Positions 32,435 to 42,233 of a stretch of DNA of 64,000 nucleotides are shown piece by piece (the first letter of the stretch is position 1; each line of letters starts with the position of its first letter). Origin of the DNA: Vicinamibacterales bacterium (GTDB lineage: Bacteria; Acidobacteriota; Vicinamibacteria; Vicinamibacterales; JAKQTR01); contig JALOKU010000001.1 in assembly GCA_025456345.1 (NCBI GenBank), positions 1-64,000 on the forward strand. Reading direction: 5' to 3'. The position numbers and the translations under genes were made by a program. The notes under the pieces were generated by a model. It searched no databases, was not told where the DNA came from, and saw nothing but the letters and a program-made list of their open reading frames with translations.

Positions 32435-32830
32435 ATGTCAGATGATGCGACGCTGATTGCCGCGGCCCGCGCGGCCCGCGAGCGGGCATTCGCGCCCTAC
32501 TCGAAATTCAAGGTCGGGGCCGCGATCGAGACCGAAGACGGCACCATTGTCACCGGCTGCAACATCGAGAACTCGACCTACGGGCTCACGCTGTGCGCGG
32601 AGCGCGTCGCGGTGTTCAAGGCGGTGTCCGACGGGCATCGCGCATTCCGGCGGGTCGCGGTCGTCGCCGACACGGCCGATCCGACGCCGCCGTGCGGCCC
32701 GTGCCGGCAAATCCTCTGGGAGTTCTGCGGCGACATCGAGGTCATCCTCGCCAACCTCACCAGCGACATGGGGCACCATCGCCTCAAGGACCTGCTGCCG
32801 CTGCCCTTCGATGCGCGGCTCCTCGGCTAG
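32435..32830 (+). CDS. cdd: Cytidine deaminase
   Basis: 131 residues, the short homotetrameric type. Zinc ligands are C54 in CAE (with Glu56 as proton shuttle) and C87/C90 in [19 protein letters not shown] and [12 protein letters not shown] bind the nucleoside. It converts cytidine or deoxycytidine to uridine or deoxyuridine, feeding the phosphorylases upstream. ATG 32435 is chosen because GAGGAGAG lies just before it. The frame extends upstream through low-quality sequence. Confidence 0.95.
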   Translation: MSDDATLIAAARAARERAFAPYSKFKVGAAIETEDGTIVTGCNIENSTYGLTLCAERVAVFKAVSDGHRAFRRVAVVADTADPTPPCGPCRQILWEFCGDIEVILANLTSDMGHHRLKDLLPLPFDARLLG

Positions 32831-32860
32831 CCGGAGTCAGCCCGCGGCAGATCGCCTTTT

Positions 32861-32873
32861 GGGGTCTGACCCC
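32861..32873. repeat. Small palindrome GGGGTCTGACCCC
   Basis: A perfect inverted repeat (6 bp, 1-nt centre) after a T4 run, 10 bp before the start of mtnA. It could be an operator or a dispersed palindrome. It is too short to call a terminator. Confidence 0.4.
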
Positions 32874-32883
32874 GTTATCATTG

Positions 32884-33936
<1,053 letters not shown>

Positions 33937-33950
33937 CCCCGGGCGGATTC

Positions 33951-35009
33951 ATGCGCATCCTCGGGATCGAAACCTCGTGTGACGAGACGGCCGCGGCCGT
34001 TGTCGAGGAAGTCGACGACCCCGCGCGGCCGTGGGTCGTGCGGTCGAGCGTTGTGGCGTCGCAGGTCGAGATCCACCGCGAATGGGGAGGCGTGGTGCCC
34101 GAACTGGCCTCGCGCCAGCACCTCCGGGACATCTGCGGGGTGGTCGAGCGCGCGATGGGGGATGCCGCCGTCACGGCGAAGGACCTTGGGGCGATCGGGG
34201 TCACGCAGGGGCCGGGCCTCGTGGGATCGCTGCTGGTGGGCGTGTCGTTTGCGAAGGCGCTGGCCGCCTCCTGGAACCTGCCCCTCGTGCCCGTGCACCA
34301 TCTGGCCGGCCACATCGAGTCGCTGTGCCTCCAGCACGGCCCGCTGCCGCTGCCGGCGATGGTGCTCGTCGTGTCCGGCGGGCATACGAGCCTCTACGAT
34401 GTACGGTCGCCGGGGGAGTATCGGGCGATTGGCCGGACGCGGGACGACGCCGCTGGGGAGGCGTACGACAAGGTCGCCAAGCTCATCGGGCTCGGGTACC
34501 CGGGCGGCCCCGTGATCGATCGGATCGCGAAGGCCGGTGACGACCGTGCGATTCAGTTCCCCGTGGCGCGCATGACCCATCCTGATCGCAACGAGCCGCT
34601 GAAGAAAGGGCAGTGGGATTTCAGCTTCAGCGGGCTGAAGACCGCCGTGCTGCGCCACGTGCGCGCGCAAGGTGAGGGGTGGTCGCCGGGACCGCAGGAG
34701 CTTGCCGACCTGTGCGCGAGCTTCCAGCGCTCGGTGGTCGAGGCGCTCATCGGCAAGACCTTCGCGGCGGCGCGCTGGTACGGCGCCCGGAGCGTGGGCA
34801 TCGCCGGCGGCGTGTCGGCCAACAGCCGCCTTCGCGCCGATGCCGAGGCGGCCGGGAAGCGGGCCGGCCTCCCGGTGTTCGTGCCGTCGCTCGCCCTCTC
34901 GACCGACAACGCGGCGATGATCGCGGCCGCAGGACTGCGCCGGTTCCATGCCGGGGTGCGCGCCGGCGAGGACCTGAACGCCGAAGCGTCGCTGGCGCTC
35001 ACACCGTAG
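33951..35009 (+). CDS. tsaD: tRNA N6-threonylcarbamoyladenosine synthase subunit TsaD
   Basis: 352 residues, ASKHA fold. MRILGIETSCDETAAAV starts the protein. GVTQGPGLVGSLLVG, the metal-binding HHLAGHIES, VVSGGHTSLYD, GEAYDKVAKLIGLGYPGGP and AGGVSANSRLR are all family motifs. With TsaB, TsaE and TsaC it makes t6A at position 37 of ANN-decoding tRNAs, an essential step. ATG 33951 is the only start that fits the family; the frame upstream is a shadow of mtnA. It ends beside a possible bidirectional terminator. Confidence 0.97.
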   Translation: MRILGIETSCDETAAAVVEEVDDPARPWVVRSSVVASQVEIHREWGGVVPELASRQHLRDICGVVERAMGDAAVTAKDLGAIGVTQGPGLVGSLLVGVSFAKALAASWNLPLVPVHHLAGHIESLCLQHGPLPLPAMVLVVSGGHTSLYDVRSPGEYRAIGRTRDDAAGEAYDKVAKLIGLGYPGGPVIDRIAKAGDDRAIQFPVARMTHPDRNEPLKKGQWDFSFSGLKTAVLRHVRAQGEGWSPGPQELADLCASFQRSVVEALIGKTFAAARWYGARSVGIAGGVSANSRLRADAEAAGKRAGLPVFVPSLALSTDNAAMIAAAGLRRFHAGVRAGEDLNAEASLALTP

Positions 35010-35022
35010 AAGACCGAAGACC
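35009..35022 (+). repeat. GAAGACC x2 heptameric repeat
   Basis: Two direct 7-bp units starting at the last base of the tsaD stop codon. A minimal array, but with the same period as the larger intergenic arrays. Confidence 0.5.
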
Positions 35023-35094
35023 GGACGCTGGCCGCCGCCGGTGGCGGCCGCGCCTGCCGCGGTTCATCCCGCTCAACGGTCATCCCCGCGGGCG

Positions 35095-35115
35095 GGCGGC
35101 GCCAGGGGCGCCGCC
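35095..35115. terminator. Hairpin between convergent tsaD and DUF1501 genes
   Basis: GGCGGCGCC (35095-35103) and GGCGCCGCC (35107-35115) form a perfect 9-bp GC stem with a 3-nt loop. A second smaller GC hairpin lies near 35032-35050. Position between converging genes suggests a shared terminator. There is no U-tract. Confidence 0.5.
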
Positions 35116-35143
35116 GCCGGGGGTGTCCGGGCTCGAGTCTGCC

Positions 35144-36469
35144 CTACATGAATCCCAGCCGCTGAGGAGAGAAATTCGCCAGGTTCGGGAAGATCCCCGC
35201 CATGTCGGCGTCGGACACGCCGAACCAGCCGCCCAGCGTCGCGGCGTACTGATCCAGCGACGTTGTGGGGATCCAGCTTCCACGGTCGCCGGCGTCATCC
35301 GGGCCCGACAGCGTGTGGGTGGGGAATGTGCCGTATGTGTCGCCGCCCCGGACCGCGCCTCCGACCACCAGCTGGTGGCCGCCCCATGCGTGGTCGGTGC
35401 CGACGTTGGCATTGGCGTTGCCGGTCCGGTTGAACTCGCTTTCGGTGAACAGCGTGACCCGATCGGCAGCGCCGCGCGCCTCGAGCGTGGCGACGAAGGC
35501 GCCGATGGCGCCGTCGACGGTGGCCAGCAGCTGCTGGTGGTTGCCGAGCAGGTTCTCGTGGTTGTCGAAGCCGCCCATGCCGGCGAAGAAGATCTGCCGG
35601 TTCAGGCCGAGCGCGCCCTGCACGGCGATGATCTGGGCGACCTGCGCGAGCTGCTGGCCGAGCCCGCTGTTGGGGAAGGCCACCGGCAGCGGCGGCGCGC
35701 CGCCGAGGGCCGCGTCGATCTCCTGCGCCGAGCGTATCGCGTCGTTCAACACGCCGTTGGCGGCGCTGACCAGCTTGAGGCCGCTGTCGAAGGTCAGCAG
35801 CTTCTGCAGCGAACCAAGGCGGGCGGCCATCGCGGTGTCGTCGCCAAACGTGGTGAGCCCGAACGACGACGCGCTCGAGAAGTTGATGCCCCGGGTGGTC
35901 GGCCCCGCGAGGAACAGCGAGCTTCCGCCGTTGACGGAGATGCCCGGCGGCAGGGTGCCCGTGTTGGCCGCGGCCGCCACGTCGCCAATCCGCCCTCCCC
36001 ACCCCGTGCCGCCGCCGTTCGGATCGGAGCTCTGCCACTGCTGCGTCTGGTCGGAATGCGAATACAGGTTCTTCGGCAGCGGCGTGCGGTTCAGGGTCGC
36101 CTTCGTGGTGGGTTGAAACAGCGTGCCCACGTTGAACACCACGGCAGCCTGCCGGCTGTTGAACAGCCGCTGGACGTTCCCGAGCGCGGGATGAAGGCCG
36201 TACCCGCTGCCGCCGGCCGGCAGTAACGCCCCCTGCCCCAGCGCCACGGGCCCGCGCATGGCCTGGTAGGCCTGGTAGCGGGAATCGATGGGCACGATCA
36301 TGTTGTTGCTGTCGTGGCCGCCGAACAGGAACACACAGACGAGCGCCCTGTGGTCGGATGCCGATTGTGCATAGGCCGACACCATGCCCAGCCGGCCGAG
36401 CTGGGACGCGAGACCGGCCGCTCCCAGGTAACAGCAGTTCTTCAGAAAGGCTCGACGCTCTCGTCTCAC
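35144..36469 (-). CDS. DUF1501 protein, Tat-exported
   Basis: 441 residues. It starts with a twin-arginine signal, RRERRAFLKNCCYLGAAGL, cleaved after AYAQS. The body is of the DUF1501/alkaline-phosphatase-like class: VFLFGGHDSNNMIVP, then GFDNHENLLGNHQQLL, TLFTESEFNRTGN, GTDHAWGGHQLVVGGAVRGG. The conserved Asp/His sites (GGHDSNN, GTDHAWG) look metal-binding. DUF1501 genes are regularly found directly after DUF1800 genes, as here (22 bp). The function of the pair is not established. An extracytoplasmic hydrolase or matrix role is inferred. Confidence 0.88.
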   Translation of the reverse strand: MRRERRAFLKNCCYLGAAGLASQLGRLGMVSAYAQSASDHRALVCVFLFGGHDSNNMIVPIDSRYQAYQAMRGPVALGQGALLPAGGSGYGLHPALGNVQRLFNSRQAAVVFNVGTLFQPTTKATLNRTPLPKNLYSHSDQTQQWQSSDPNGGGTGWGGRIGDVAAAANTGTLPPGISVNGGSSLFLAGPTTRGINFSSASSFGLTTFGDDTAMAARLGSLQKLLTFDSGLKLVSAANGVLNDAIRSAQEIDAALGGAPPLPVAFPNSGLGQQLAQVAQIIAVQGALGLNRQIFFAGMGGFDNHENLLGNHQQLLATVDGAIGAFVATLEARGAADRVTLFTESEFNRTGNANANVGTDHAWGGHQLVVGGAVRGGDTYGTFPTHTLSGPDDAGDRGSWIPTTSLDQYAATLGGWFGVSDADMAGIFPNLANFSPQRLGFM

Positions 36470-36491
36470 GATGGGCTCCTTGTTCAGCGGT

Positions 36492-39170
36492 TCAGCGGTC
36501 CACCTGCGACTGTGCGGCCACCATGGTCAGGTACAGGGCGGTGCGCGCGCGTTCGAGCGCGTTGGTTGAAGGGGTCACCCTGACGGCCGCGATCATCTCG
36601 GCGCGCTGTTCGGTCGAGACGCGGCTGCCCATGAAGAGACGGACACAGTAGTCCACCAGCGCGGCCGGATCGTTCGCGCGGCTCGTGAAGGGGCTGTAGT
36701 CGATGGCCACGTCGCTGCCGAAGTAGCTGCCCAGCAGGGCGCCCACGAAGTTGGCCCGCACAAGCGCCGTCACCGACGTGAGGATCTGAAACTCAGGGCC
36801 GACCAGCGGCAGGCCGTTCGCGCCGGCGGTGCCGCGCACGCGGAACCCCGGAGAGTAGTAGCTGAACACCGACGGCGGGTAGAGGACCTTCTGCCCCATC
36901 TCCTCGGCCTTGTCGCTCATGAACGGATGGTCGGTCACCGTGGCGTCGAGGGCACGCAGCTGCGACACGATGAACAGGGCGGGCTCGGCCAGCTTGCCCG
37001 ACGCCGGCATCGAGAGGCTCGCGTCGGGGTGGGCGAGAATGGCCCGGACCACCGCCGAGAGGTCGCCGCGCACGCCGCCGCCGTTGTCCGCGAAGACCGA
37101 GGCGACGGACGCGACGTAGTCGGGGCTCGGATTCGACGTCACGAGCTGCTGGATCAGCTGGCGGCCGATGAAGGGCCCTACGTTGGCGTGCGCGAACAGC
37201 AGGTCGAGCGCCTGGTCGAGATCCTCCAGCGCGCTCTGGCCTGCAGGGAACGTCGTGCCGAGAATCGTCTTCTCGCCCGAGTCGTGGTAGCGCTCCACCA
37301 CTTCCATCGGCACCTTGTAGTTCTCCGGCGACAGCCTGGTGGGGACCGTGGCGGGGTTGCCGTCGCCGAAGGTCCATCCCGTGAAGACACGGGCCAGCTC
37401 CTTGACGTCGGTCTCGCTATAGACCGGCATCTCCTGCAACGCCGGGTCCAGCATCGGCGTCCCGTCCGGGTTCAGGCGGGGGATGCCGGTCGTCAGCAGC
37501 TGCAGCAGCTCGCGCGCGTAGTTCTCGTTGGCGGGCGTGCCGGTCACCTGCTGGCTGCGGTTGTTCAGCATGTTCAGGTAGCGCCCCATCGCCGGATTCA
37601 GCGTCATCGCGCGCATGAAGCCGCGGTAGTTGCCGAACGCGCCGTCCATGAGGACCCGTTGATAGGTGACCATGGCGGACGCGTTGTCCACGGCGACCGC
37701 GGAGACGACCCAGATCTTGTGCAGCGCCCATGCGACGCGCTGGCGCAACTGGTCGGGGCCGGTGAGCGCCAGCCGCATGAAATGCTCCTGTGTCGCCTCG
37801 ACGGGCTCGCTGTAGAGCGCGTTGGGATAGACCGACATCTGCGCGTTGAACTGTTCGGACAGGAACGCGTCAGCGCCGATCGTCTTCACGCGGTCGATGT
37901 CGTCGGGCCTTGGTCCCCACGTGGCCTGGCGCAGGAGGCGGAACGCCGCCAGCGTGCCGGCGTCGGCGTCCGGCGGCGGGCCCTCGGGGCTGGCGCTTGC
38001 CTCGGCCGATCGCGCGCTCTCGCCACCCGCGTTGAAGGCCGTCACCTTGAAGTAGTAGGTCTGCCCGTTCTCGACGCTGCCATCCGCGTAGGCCGGCTCG
38101 GTGAGGCCCGTCGCAACAGGCGTCTGGCCCTGGCGGGTGGACGTCGTGCCTCGATACACGTTGTAGCCGTTGGCGCCGGCCACGCCGGCCCACGAGAGCG
38201 TGACCTTCCGGTCGCCCGCCCTGGCGGTGAGCCCGGTGGGCGCCGCAGGCGGCGCCATCGGGGTCGCCACGGCGACATCCGAGGGCGGGCTGTCGCCCCC
38301 GGGGTTCCAGCCGGTCACGCGATAGTAGTACGTGGTGCCGTTGGTCAGCCCGGCGTTCTTGAACGTGATGCCGGTGACACTGGCAATCGGCGGCCCGGCG
38401 AACGTCCCCGTGGTCGCGCGGAAGATGCGATAGCGCGTCGCGCCAGTCACCGGGGTCCAGGAGAGCTGCACCCGGGCGTTGCCCGCCGTGGCGGTGAGGC
38501 TCGCGGGACCGGCCGCCGGCGGCGGCGGTTGCGGCTTCGCCCATGCGGCATTCGACAGGCCGCTCGACGATCCCTCGGCCGTGGCGCGTACGCGGTAGTG
38601 GTAACTGGTCCCGTTGCTGAGGCCGGTGTCGGTGAAGGCGGGTGCCGCAACGCCGCTGGCCAGCTCCGTCAGCTGGCGCTGTCCAGACACTCGCCGGTAG
38701 ACGGTGTAACGGGTGGCGCCGGCAGACGGCTCCCAGTTGAGCGCGACCTGCCGGTCGCCCCGCGTGGCGGTGAGATTGGCGGGCGGCGCCAGCGGAATGG
38801 CGCTGGCTACTCCCGACGACGGCCCGTTCCCCCCGCGCGTGTAGGCGGCCACTTTGTAGGAGTACGTCGTGCCGTTGATCAGGTTGGTGTCGAAAAACGT
38901 CACGCCCCCCACGCTGGCGATCGGCGACTCGTCGAACTGGCCGTTTGCCGTTCTGAACACCCGGTAGCCCTTCGCGCCAGCGACCGGCGACCATGTCAAC
39001 CGGACGCGCGCGTTGGCGGCGGTCGCACGCAGCGAGGATGGGGCCTCGGCGGGCGGAGGTGGCGGTGGCGACACCGGCCTGGTGGCAGCGCCCATCGGCG
39101 CGCCAAGAGCCAGCGTCAGCAGCAGAGTCGTTTGGGCGACGAAGCGCCCGACGCACTTCAGTCGATTCAC
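36492..39170 (-). CDS. DUF1800 protein with N-terminal fibronectin type III repeats
   Basis: 892 residues. A signal peptide (FVAQTTLLLTLALGAPMGAA) precedes four FN3 domains of about 85-95 residues each (PSSLRATAANARVRLTWSPVAGAKGYRVFRT; NLTATRGDRQVALNW; SLTATAGNARVQLSWTP; GLTARAGDRKVTLSWAG). The DUF1800 domain follows from about residue 410 (FRLLRQATWGPRPDDIDRV, NENYARELLQLLTTGI, ELARVFTGWTFGDGNP, YHDSGEKTILGTTFPAG). The GTG start has GAGGTG upstream. FN3 repeats suggest binding of polysaccharide or cell-surface partners. It is exported and transcribed with DUF1501. No enzymatic activity is known to me for DUF1800. Confidence 0.88.
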   Translation of the reverse strand: MNRLKCVGRFVAQTTLLLTLALGAPMGAATRPVSPPPPPPAEAPSSLRATAANARVRLTWSPVAGAKGYRVFRTANGQFDESPIASVGGVTFFDTNLINGTTYSYKVAAYTRGGNGPSSGVASAIPLAPPANLTATRGDRQVALNWEPSAGATRYTVYRRVSGQRQLTELASGVAAPAFTDTGLSNGTSYHYRVRATAEGSSSGLSNAAWAKPQPPPPAAGPASLTATAGNARVQLSWTPVTGATRYRIFRATTGTFAGPPIASVTGITFKNAGLTNGTTYYYRVTGWNPGGDSPPSDVAVATPMAPPAAPTGLTARAGDRKVTLSWAGVAGANGYNVYRGTTSTRQGQTPVATGLTEPAYADGSVENGQTYYFKVTAFNAGGESARSAEASASPEGPPPDADAGTLAAFRLLRQATWGPRPDDIDRVKTIGADAFLSEQFNAQMSVYPNALYSEPVEATQEHFMRLALTGPDQLRQRVAWALHKIWVVSAVAVDNASAMVTYQRVLMDGAFGNYRGFMRAMTLNPAMGRYLNMLNNRSQQVTGTPANENYARELLQLLTTGIPRLNPDGTPMLDPALQEMPVYSETDVKELARVFTGWTFGDGNPATVPTRLSPENYKVPMEVVERYHDSGEKTILGTTFPAGQSALEDLDQALDLLFAHANVGPFIGRQLIQQLVTSNPSPDYVASVASVFADNGGGVRGDLSAVVRAILAHPDASLSMPASGKLAEPALFIVSQLRALDATVTDHPFMSDKAEEMGQKVLYPPSVFSYYSPGFRVRGTAGANGLPLVGPEFQILTSVTALVRANFVGALLGSYFGSDVAIDYSPFTSRANDPAALVDYCVRLFMGSRVSTEQRAEMIAAVRVTPSTNALERARTALYLTMVAAQSQVDR

Positions 39171-39533
39171 GGGTCACCTCGAATGGCGGGGAAAGCTCGC
39201 AAGGAACTCGTTTTCCCGACAGCGGGAGCAAGATCCATTCCCGCCGACCAGCCTGGGGATTCCACACGGGTGCGCCGCACCACGACGCCGTGCGGCAACA
39301 AAACCGGATGCCCGTGGCGAATTCCGGGATCGGGCTGCGGGCCCTTGGGGGGCGTGCCGGATCCGTGAGGATCCAGCCCCAGGTCAGGCGCGCCAGGGTG
39401 CGCGCGTGTTAGAAGACAGAAGCAGAAGACAGAAGCAGGAGACTATCTGCAAGGGCGATTCTTCTTCTCGCTTGTGAACGACGTCAGCGCCCGAGTCTTG
39501 AGCCCCGGGGCTTGCAGTCCTGCCGTTTCTCGC
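39171..39533. other. Intergenic region upstream of DUF1800
   Basis: 363 bp without a gene. It holds a GGTGCG-C-CGCACC hairpin near 39270, a GGATCC pair around 39360, and the 13-bp duplication at 39411-39436. I looked for a riboswitch or small ORF on both strands and found none that I can name. Confidence 0.5.
39411..39436 (+). repeat. 13-bp direct repeat (AGAAGACAGAAGC x2)
   Basis: Two identical 13-bp units followed by AGGAGAC. The composition is like the heptameric arrays (AGAAGAC, a 7-mer, plus AGAAGC, a 6-mer) but the overall period is 13. Confidence 0.7.
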
Positions 39534-40400
39534 TCAACGGATGTCGAGGCCCCTGGCGGCGCGCTGTCCGCCGCTGCTGTCCGTGCCGGCTGCGAACGAC
39601 GCCCCGCGACGCGTCCGCGCCCACTCGTTGTCGTGCCACCAGGCCTGCACCTTGCGCATGGCCGCCTGGTAGCTGCCGCCATGCCGGCGGCACCGATAGC
39701 CGTACCGGGCCGCGCGGCTGGCAGGCAGCGGCGACCCGTCGTAGTCGGCGACGGCGTGAAACAATTCGAACGAGGGCCGCGGCAGCGACAGCCCGATCCG
39801 GATCATCGCGACGACGTCCTCCGGGCTGATCCAGGCGCCGGGGTCCGAATCCGCTTCGTGCGGGGTGACGCTCCCGAGGCGCAGGCATGTCACGGTCAGC
39901 CCGAACCGCTCGTGGTACAGACGGCACAGGGACTCGCCGTGGATCTTGCTCGCGGCGTAGTGGCTGTCCGGGCGGGGGGCATCCGCCTCGTCGAACCGAT
40001 CATCGCGGCGGTACATTCCCATCACGTGCATCGAGCTGGCGAAGACGAAGTGCGTGACGTCGGCTTCGACGGCGCTGCGAAGCAGATTGACGACCGCGAT
40101 CGTATTGTCCGCCACCAGGCTGGCCGCATCGGCCTCCTTCGAAGCGGCGGCGAGGTGCACGATCGCATCCACGCCGGCGACGATGCGTTCGCAGTCGCTG
40201 ACATCACAGAGGTCGGCCCGATCGTCGCCGCTGCCGGTGCGATCGGCGAGCCGGAGCTCGACGTCCCCGGCCCGGAGCAGCGGTACGATCAACGAGGCGA
40301 CTGCGCCGTTGGAGCCGGTGACCAGCACGCGGCGGACAGCGGCCTCGGGTGCGGCAGGCCCGCCCCGTCCAACGATCCGCCGTATCCAGGACGTGGTCAT
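39534..40400 (-). CDS. NAD-dependent epimerase/dehydratase (extended SDR)
   Basis: 288 residues. The Rossmann start is VRRVLVTGSNGAVASLIVPLL, with GVDAIVHLAAAS, the SSMHV segment and the catalytic YAASK. LRLGSVTP follows. The compact size and FHAVADYDG resemble uronate dehydrogenase-like SDRs more than large sugar epimerases. The glycine motif GSNGAVA ends in Ala where Gly is usual. The ATG overlaps the stop of the kinase/glycosyltransferase gene (ATGA), so it is the last gene of the six-gene modification/export operon. A role in making or oxidising a sugar for that system is inference. Confidence 0.8.
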   Translation of the reverse strand: MTTSWIRRIVGRGGPAAPEAAVRRVLVTGSNGAVASLIVPLLRAGDVELRLADRTGSGDDRADLCDVSDCERIVAGVDAIVHLAAASKEADAASLVADNTIAVVNLLRSAVEADVTHFVFASSMHVMGMYRRDDRFDEADAPRPDSHYAASKIHGESLCRLYHERFGLTVTCLRLGSVTPHEADSDPGAWISPEDVVAMIRIGLSLPRPSFELFHAVADYDGSPLPASRAARYGYRCRRHGGSYQAAMRKVQAWWHDNEWARTRRGASFAAGTDSSGGQRAARGLDIR

Positions 40401-42229
40401 GCGGTGTCGGCGCCTCCAGGGGGCGCTCCGGGCGCCGTGCCGGCCTGCCTGGCCCGCTGGAGGGCCTTGCGAAAGGCGCCCAGCGTGGTGGCCCGCAGCT
40501 CTTCGCGGGTCTTCTGCGCCGTCATGTTCCCCCCGTGGCGGCGCACCTGGAGCGTTATCTGCTCGAGGCGCTCAACCTTCAGCCCGCTCTCCTTGATCCG
40601 CGTGTACCAGTCGGTGTCTTCGGCGAACCGCAGCGTCACGTCGAAAAGCCCGATCGCCTCGAAGGCCTCCCGCCGGTACAGCCCGGCGCCGATGTAGTGC
40701 GGGAACGACTCCGCCGGGTTGCCTTGAGGATGGAAGGCTCCCGACACCGGGTCCAGGATGAGCATCTGGGCGTGGCCGCGGACCACCATCAGGTCCGCGT
40801 CGGCTCGAAGCGCCTCGGCCAGGCTGACCAGCGTGCCTTCCGGCCAGAGGTCGTCCACGTCCAGGAACGCCAGCAGCGCGCCCGAGGCGTCGCGGATGCC
40901 ACGGTTGCGGGCAGCAGACGGGCCGGCGTTGTCCTGTTTGAAAAAGCGGACGTCGACGGGCAACCGGCCGGCCACATCCTGCACGTCGTCGGTCGACCCG
41001 TCATCCACGACAATGATCTCGAGGCACGGGTAGTCCTGCGCCAGGACATTGCGGACGGCTTCCTCGAGGAAGCGCGCGCCGTTGTACACAGGGATGATCA
41101 CGGAAATGAGCGGCGGCGCCGTGGATGTCCCTCGAGCGGTCCGGGCCCTGCCCGCCATCGCGTGCAGGTCCGGGTCGGACTTCGCCACGGTGTCGCGAAT
41201 CACGGCAACCACGCGGTCCCGGTCCGAACCGAGCACCAGTTCGAAGCCCGGCAGCCGATCGATCATGGATTCGATGAACGCCTGCGTGCGCTGTCCGGCG
41301 TAGGGCAGTTGCGAGAGCGTCGTGAAGGCCCCGGCGCGGCGAAGCGTCATGGCGTCGGCCGGGTGGAGCCGAGTCTCGACCTGAGGTGCCACGCGCGGGG
41401 TCACAACGGTTCGCAGTCGCATCCGCGGCGCGATCTGCGGCGCCAGGCCCGGATAGAGCTGCAGGACGGCTTTCTCGCCATCGGCGGCTGGATGGTGCCG
41501 TACAAATGGCGCCAGTTGCGGGAAGTGCGCGACATCGCCGGCATTCAGCTTGGCGGTGCTGTACAAGCTGTACACCGCCGGCTCCGGATCGAGGCGCACC
41601 GCGACGTAGTCGTCGCCTGCGTAACGCATCCCCCTCACCAACGCAGCGAGCGCGGTGCTGGACTTCCCGACACCCCCCTTGCCCGTGATGAGCATGGCCC
41701 CGTCGGCGGTGCCGACCGCCGCCGCGTGCAGCAGCTGCGCCCCTGAGCGCTCGAGCGCCCAGTGCAGCAGCGTGCGCAGCGGAGACGCCTTCGACCAGAA
41801 CGGCAGGTCGTCTGCGTTCTGCAGCCAATGCACGCCGACGCCGGTGGCGAGATCGAGGCAGTTCACGGAGTACTCCACCCAGTGGAACGCCGTGCGGTAG
41901 CGCGGGCTCGTGAAGCCCCAGAGATCCCCGCGGTCGGTGAAATCGTGCCGGGTGCAGGGCGGCGGGGGCATCCGCACCCCAGTCGACCGGCCGTCCCAGA
42001 TGTGGAGGACCAACTCGGCTGGCGTGTCGCCCCCGCTGACGAGGTGCCGGAGGCCCGGCAGGAGGTCGCCGACCAGGCGCGGCCCGGCGAACACCAGGTC
42101 GATGCGGACCTCAGCCACGGTGAGCGGGACCACCTCGCAGCCAGCCGCGCGCTCGGCGGCAAGGGCCGCGTCGAGGGCGCGGCAGTAGAAGTCCTGCTGT
42201 TCGGCTTCGCTCTTGCGTGCTGGGTCCAT
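40397..42229 (-). CDS. HprK-like kinase fused to a GT2 glycosyltransferase
   Basis: 610 residues in two modules. Residues 1-350 resemble HprK-related kinases: LLHAAAVGTADGAMLITGKGGVGKSS contains the P-loop (about 182-191), and AGDDYVAV supplies the acidic pair. Residues from about 372 are a GT-A family-2 glycosyltransferase: ISVIIPVYNGARFLEEAV, VVDDGSTD, AARNRGI, LDVDDLWPEG as the DxD-type motif, and AEDTDWYTRI. HprK-like proteins phosphorylate a Ser; GT2 enzymes use nucleotide sugars. I see no frameshift or stop between the modules. ATG 42229 has AGGATGAG upstream, four bases after the ABC exporter stop. Acting on one shared substrate is an inference from fusion. Confidence 0.85.
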   Translation of the reverse strand: MDPARKSEAEQQDFYCRALDAALAAERAAGCEVVPLTVAEVRIDLVFAGPRLVGDLLPGLRHLVSGGDTPAELVLHIWDGRSTGVRMPPPPCTRHDFTDRGDLWGFTSPRYRTAFHWVEYSVNCLDLATGVGVHWLQNADDLPFWSKASPLRTLLHWALERSGAQLLHAAAVGTADGAMLITGKGGVGKSSTALAALVRGMRYAGDDYVAVRLDPEPAVYSLYSTAKLNAGDVAHFPQLAPFVRHHPAADGEKAVLQLYPGLAPQIAPRMRLRTVVTPRVAPQVETRLHPADAMTLRRAGAFTTLSQLPYAGQRTQAFIESMIDRLPGFELVLGSDRDRVVAVIRDTVAKSDPDLHAMAGRARTARGTSTAPPLISVIIPVYNGARFLEEAVRNVLAQDYPCLEIIVVDDGSTDDVQDVAGRLPVDVRFFKQDNAGPSAARNRGIRDASGALLAFLDVDDLWPEGTLVSLAEALRADADLMVVRGHAQMLILDPVSGAFHPQGNPAESFPHYIGAGLYRREAFEAIGLFDVTLRFAEDTDWYTRIKESGLKVERLEQITLQVRRHGGNMTAQKTREELRATTLGAFRKALQRARQAGTAPGAPPGGADTA

Positions 42230-42233
42230 GCGC

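Noticed and set aside
35144-36469. True alkaline phosphatase or sulfatase
   Set aside because: The fold is plausible, but the Ser/Thr nucleophile motif of those enzymes is not seen. DUF1501 is as far as the sequence goes.
39171-39533. Riboswitch or small precursor-peptide gene beside the modification operon
   Set aside because: Hairpins exist but match no riboswitch core I know, and no short frame with a Shine-Dalgarno and leader-like sequence was found.
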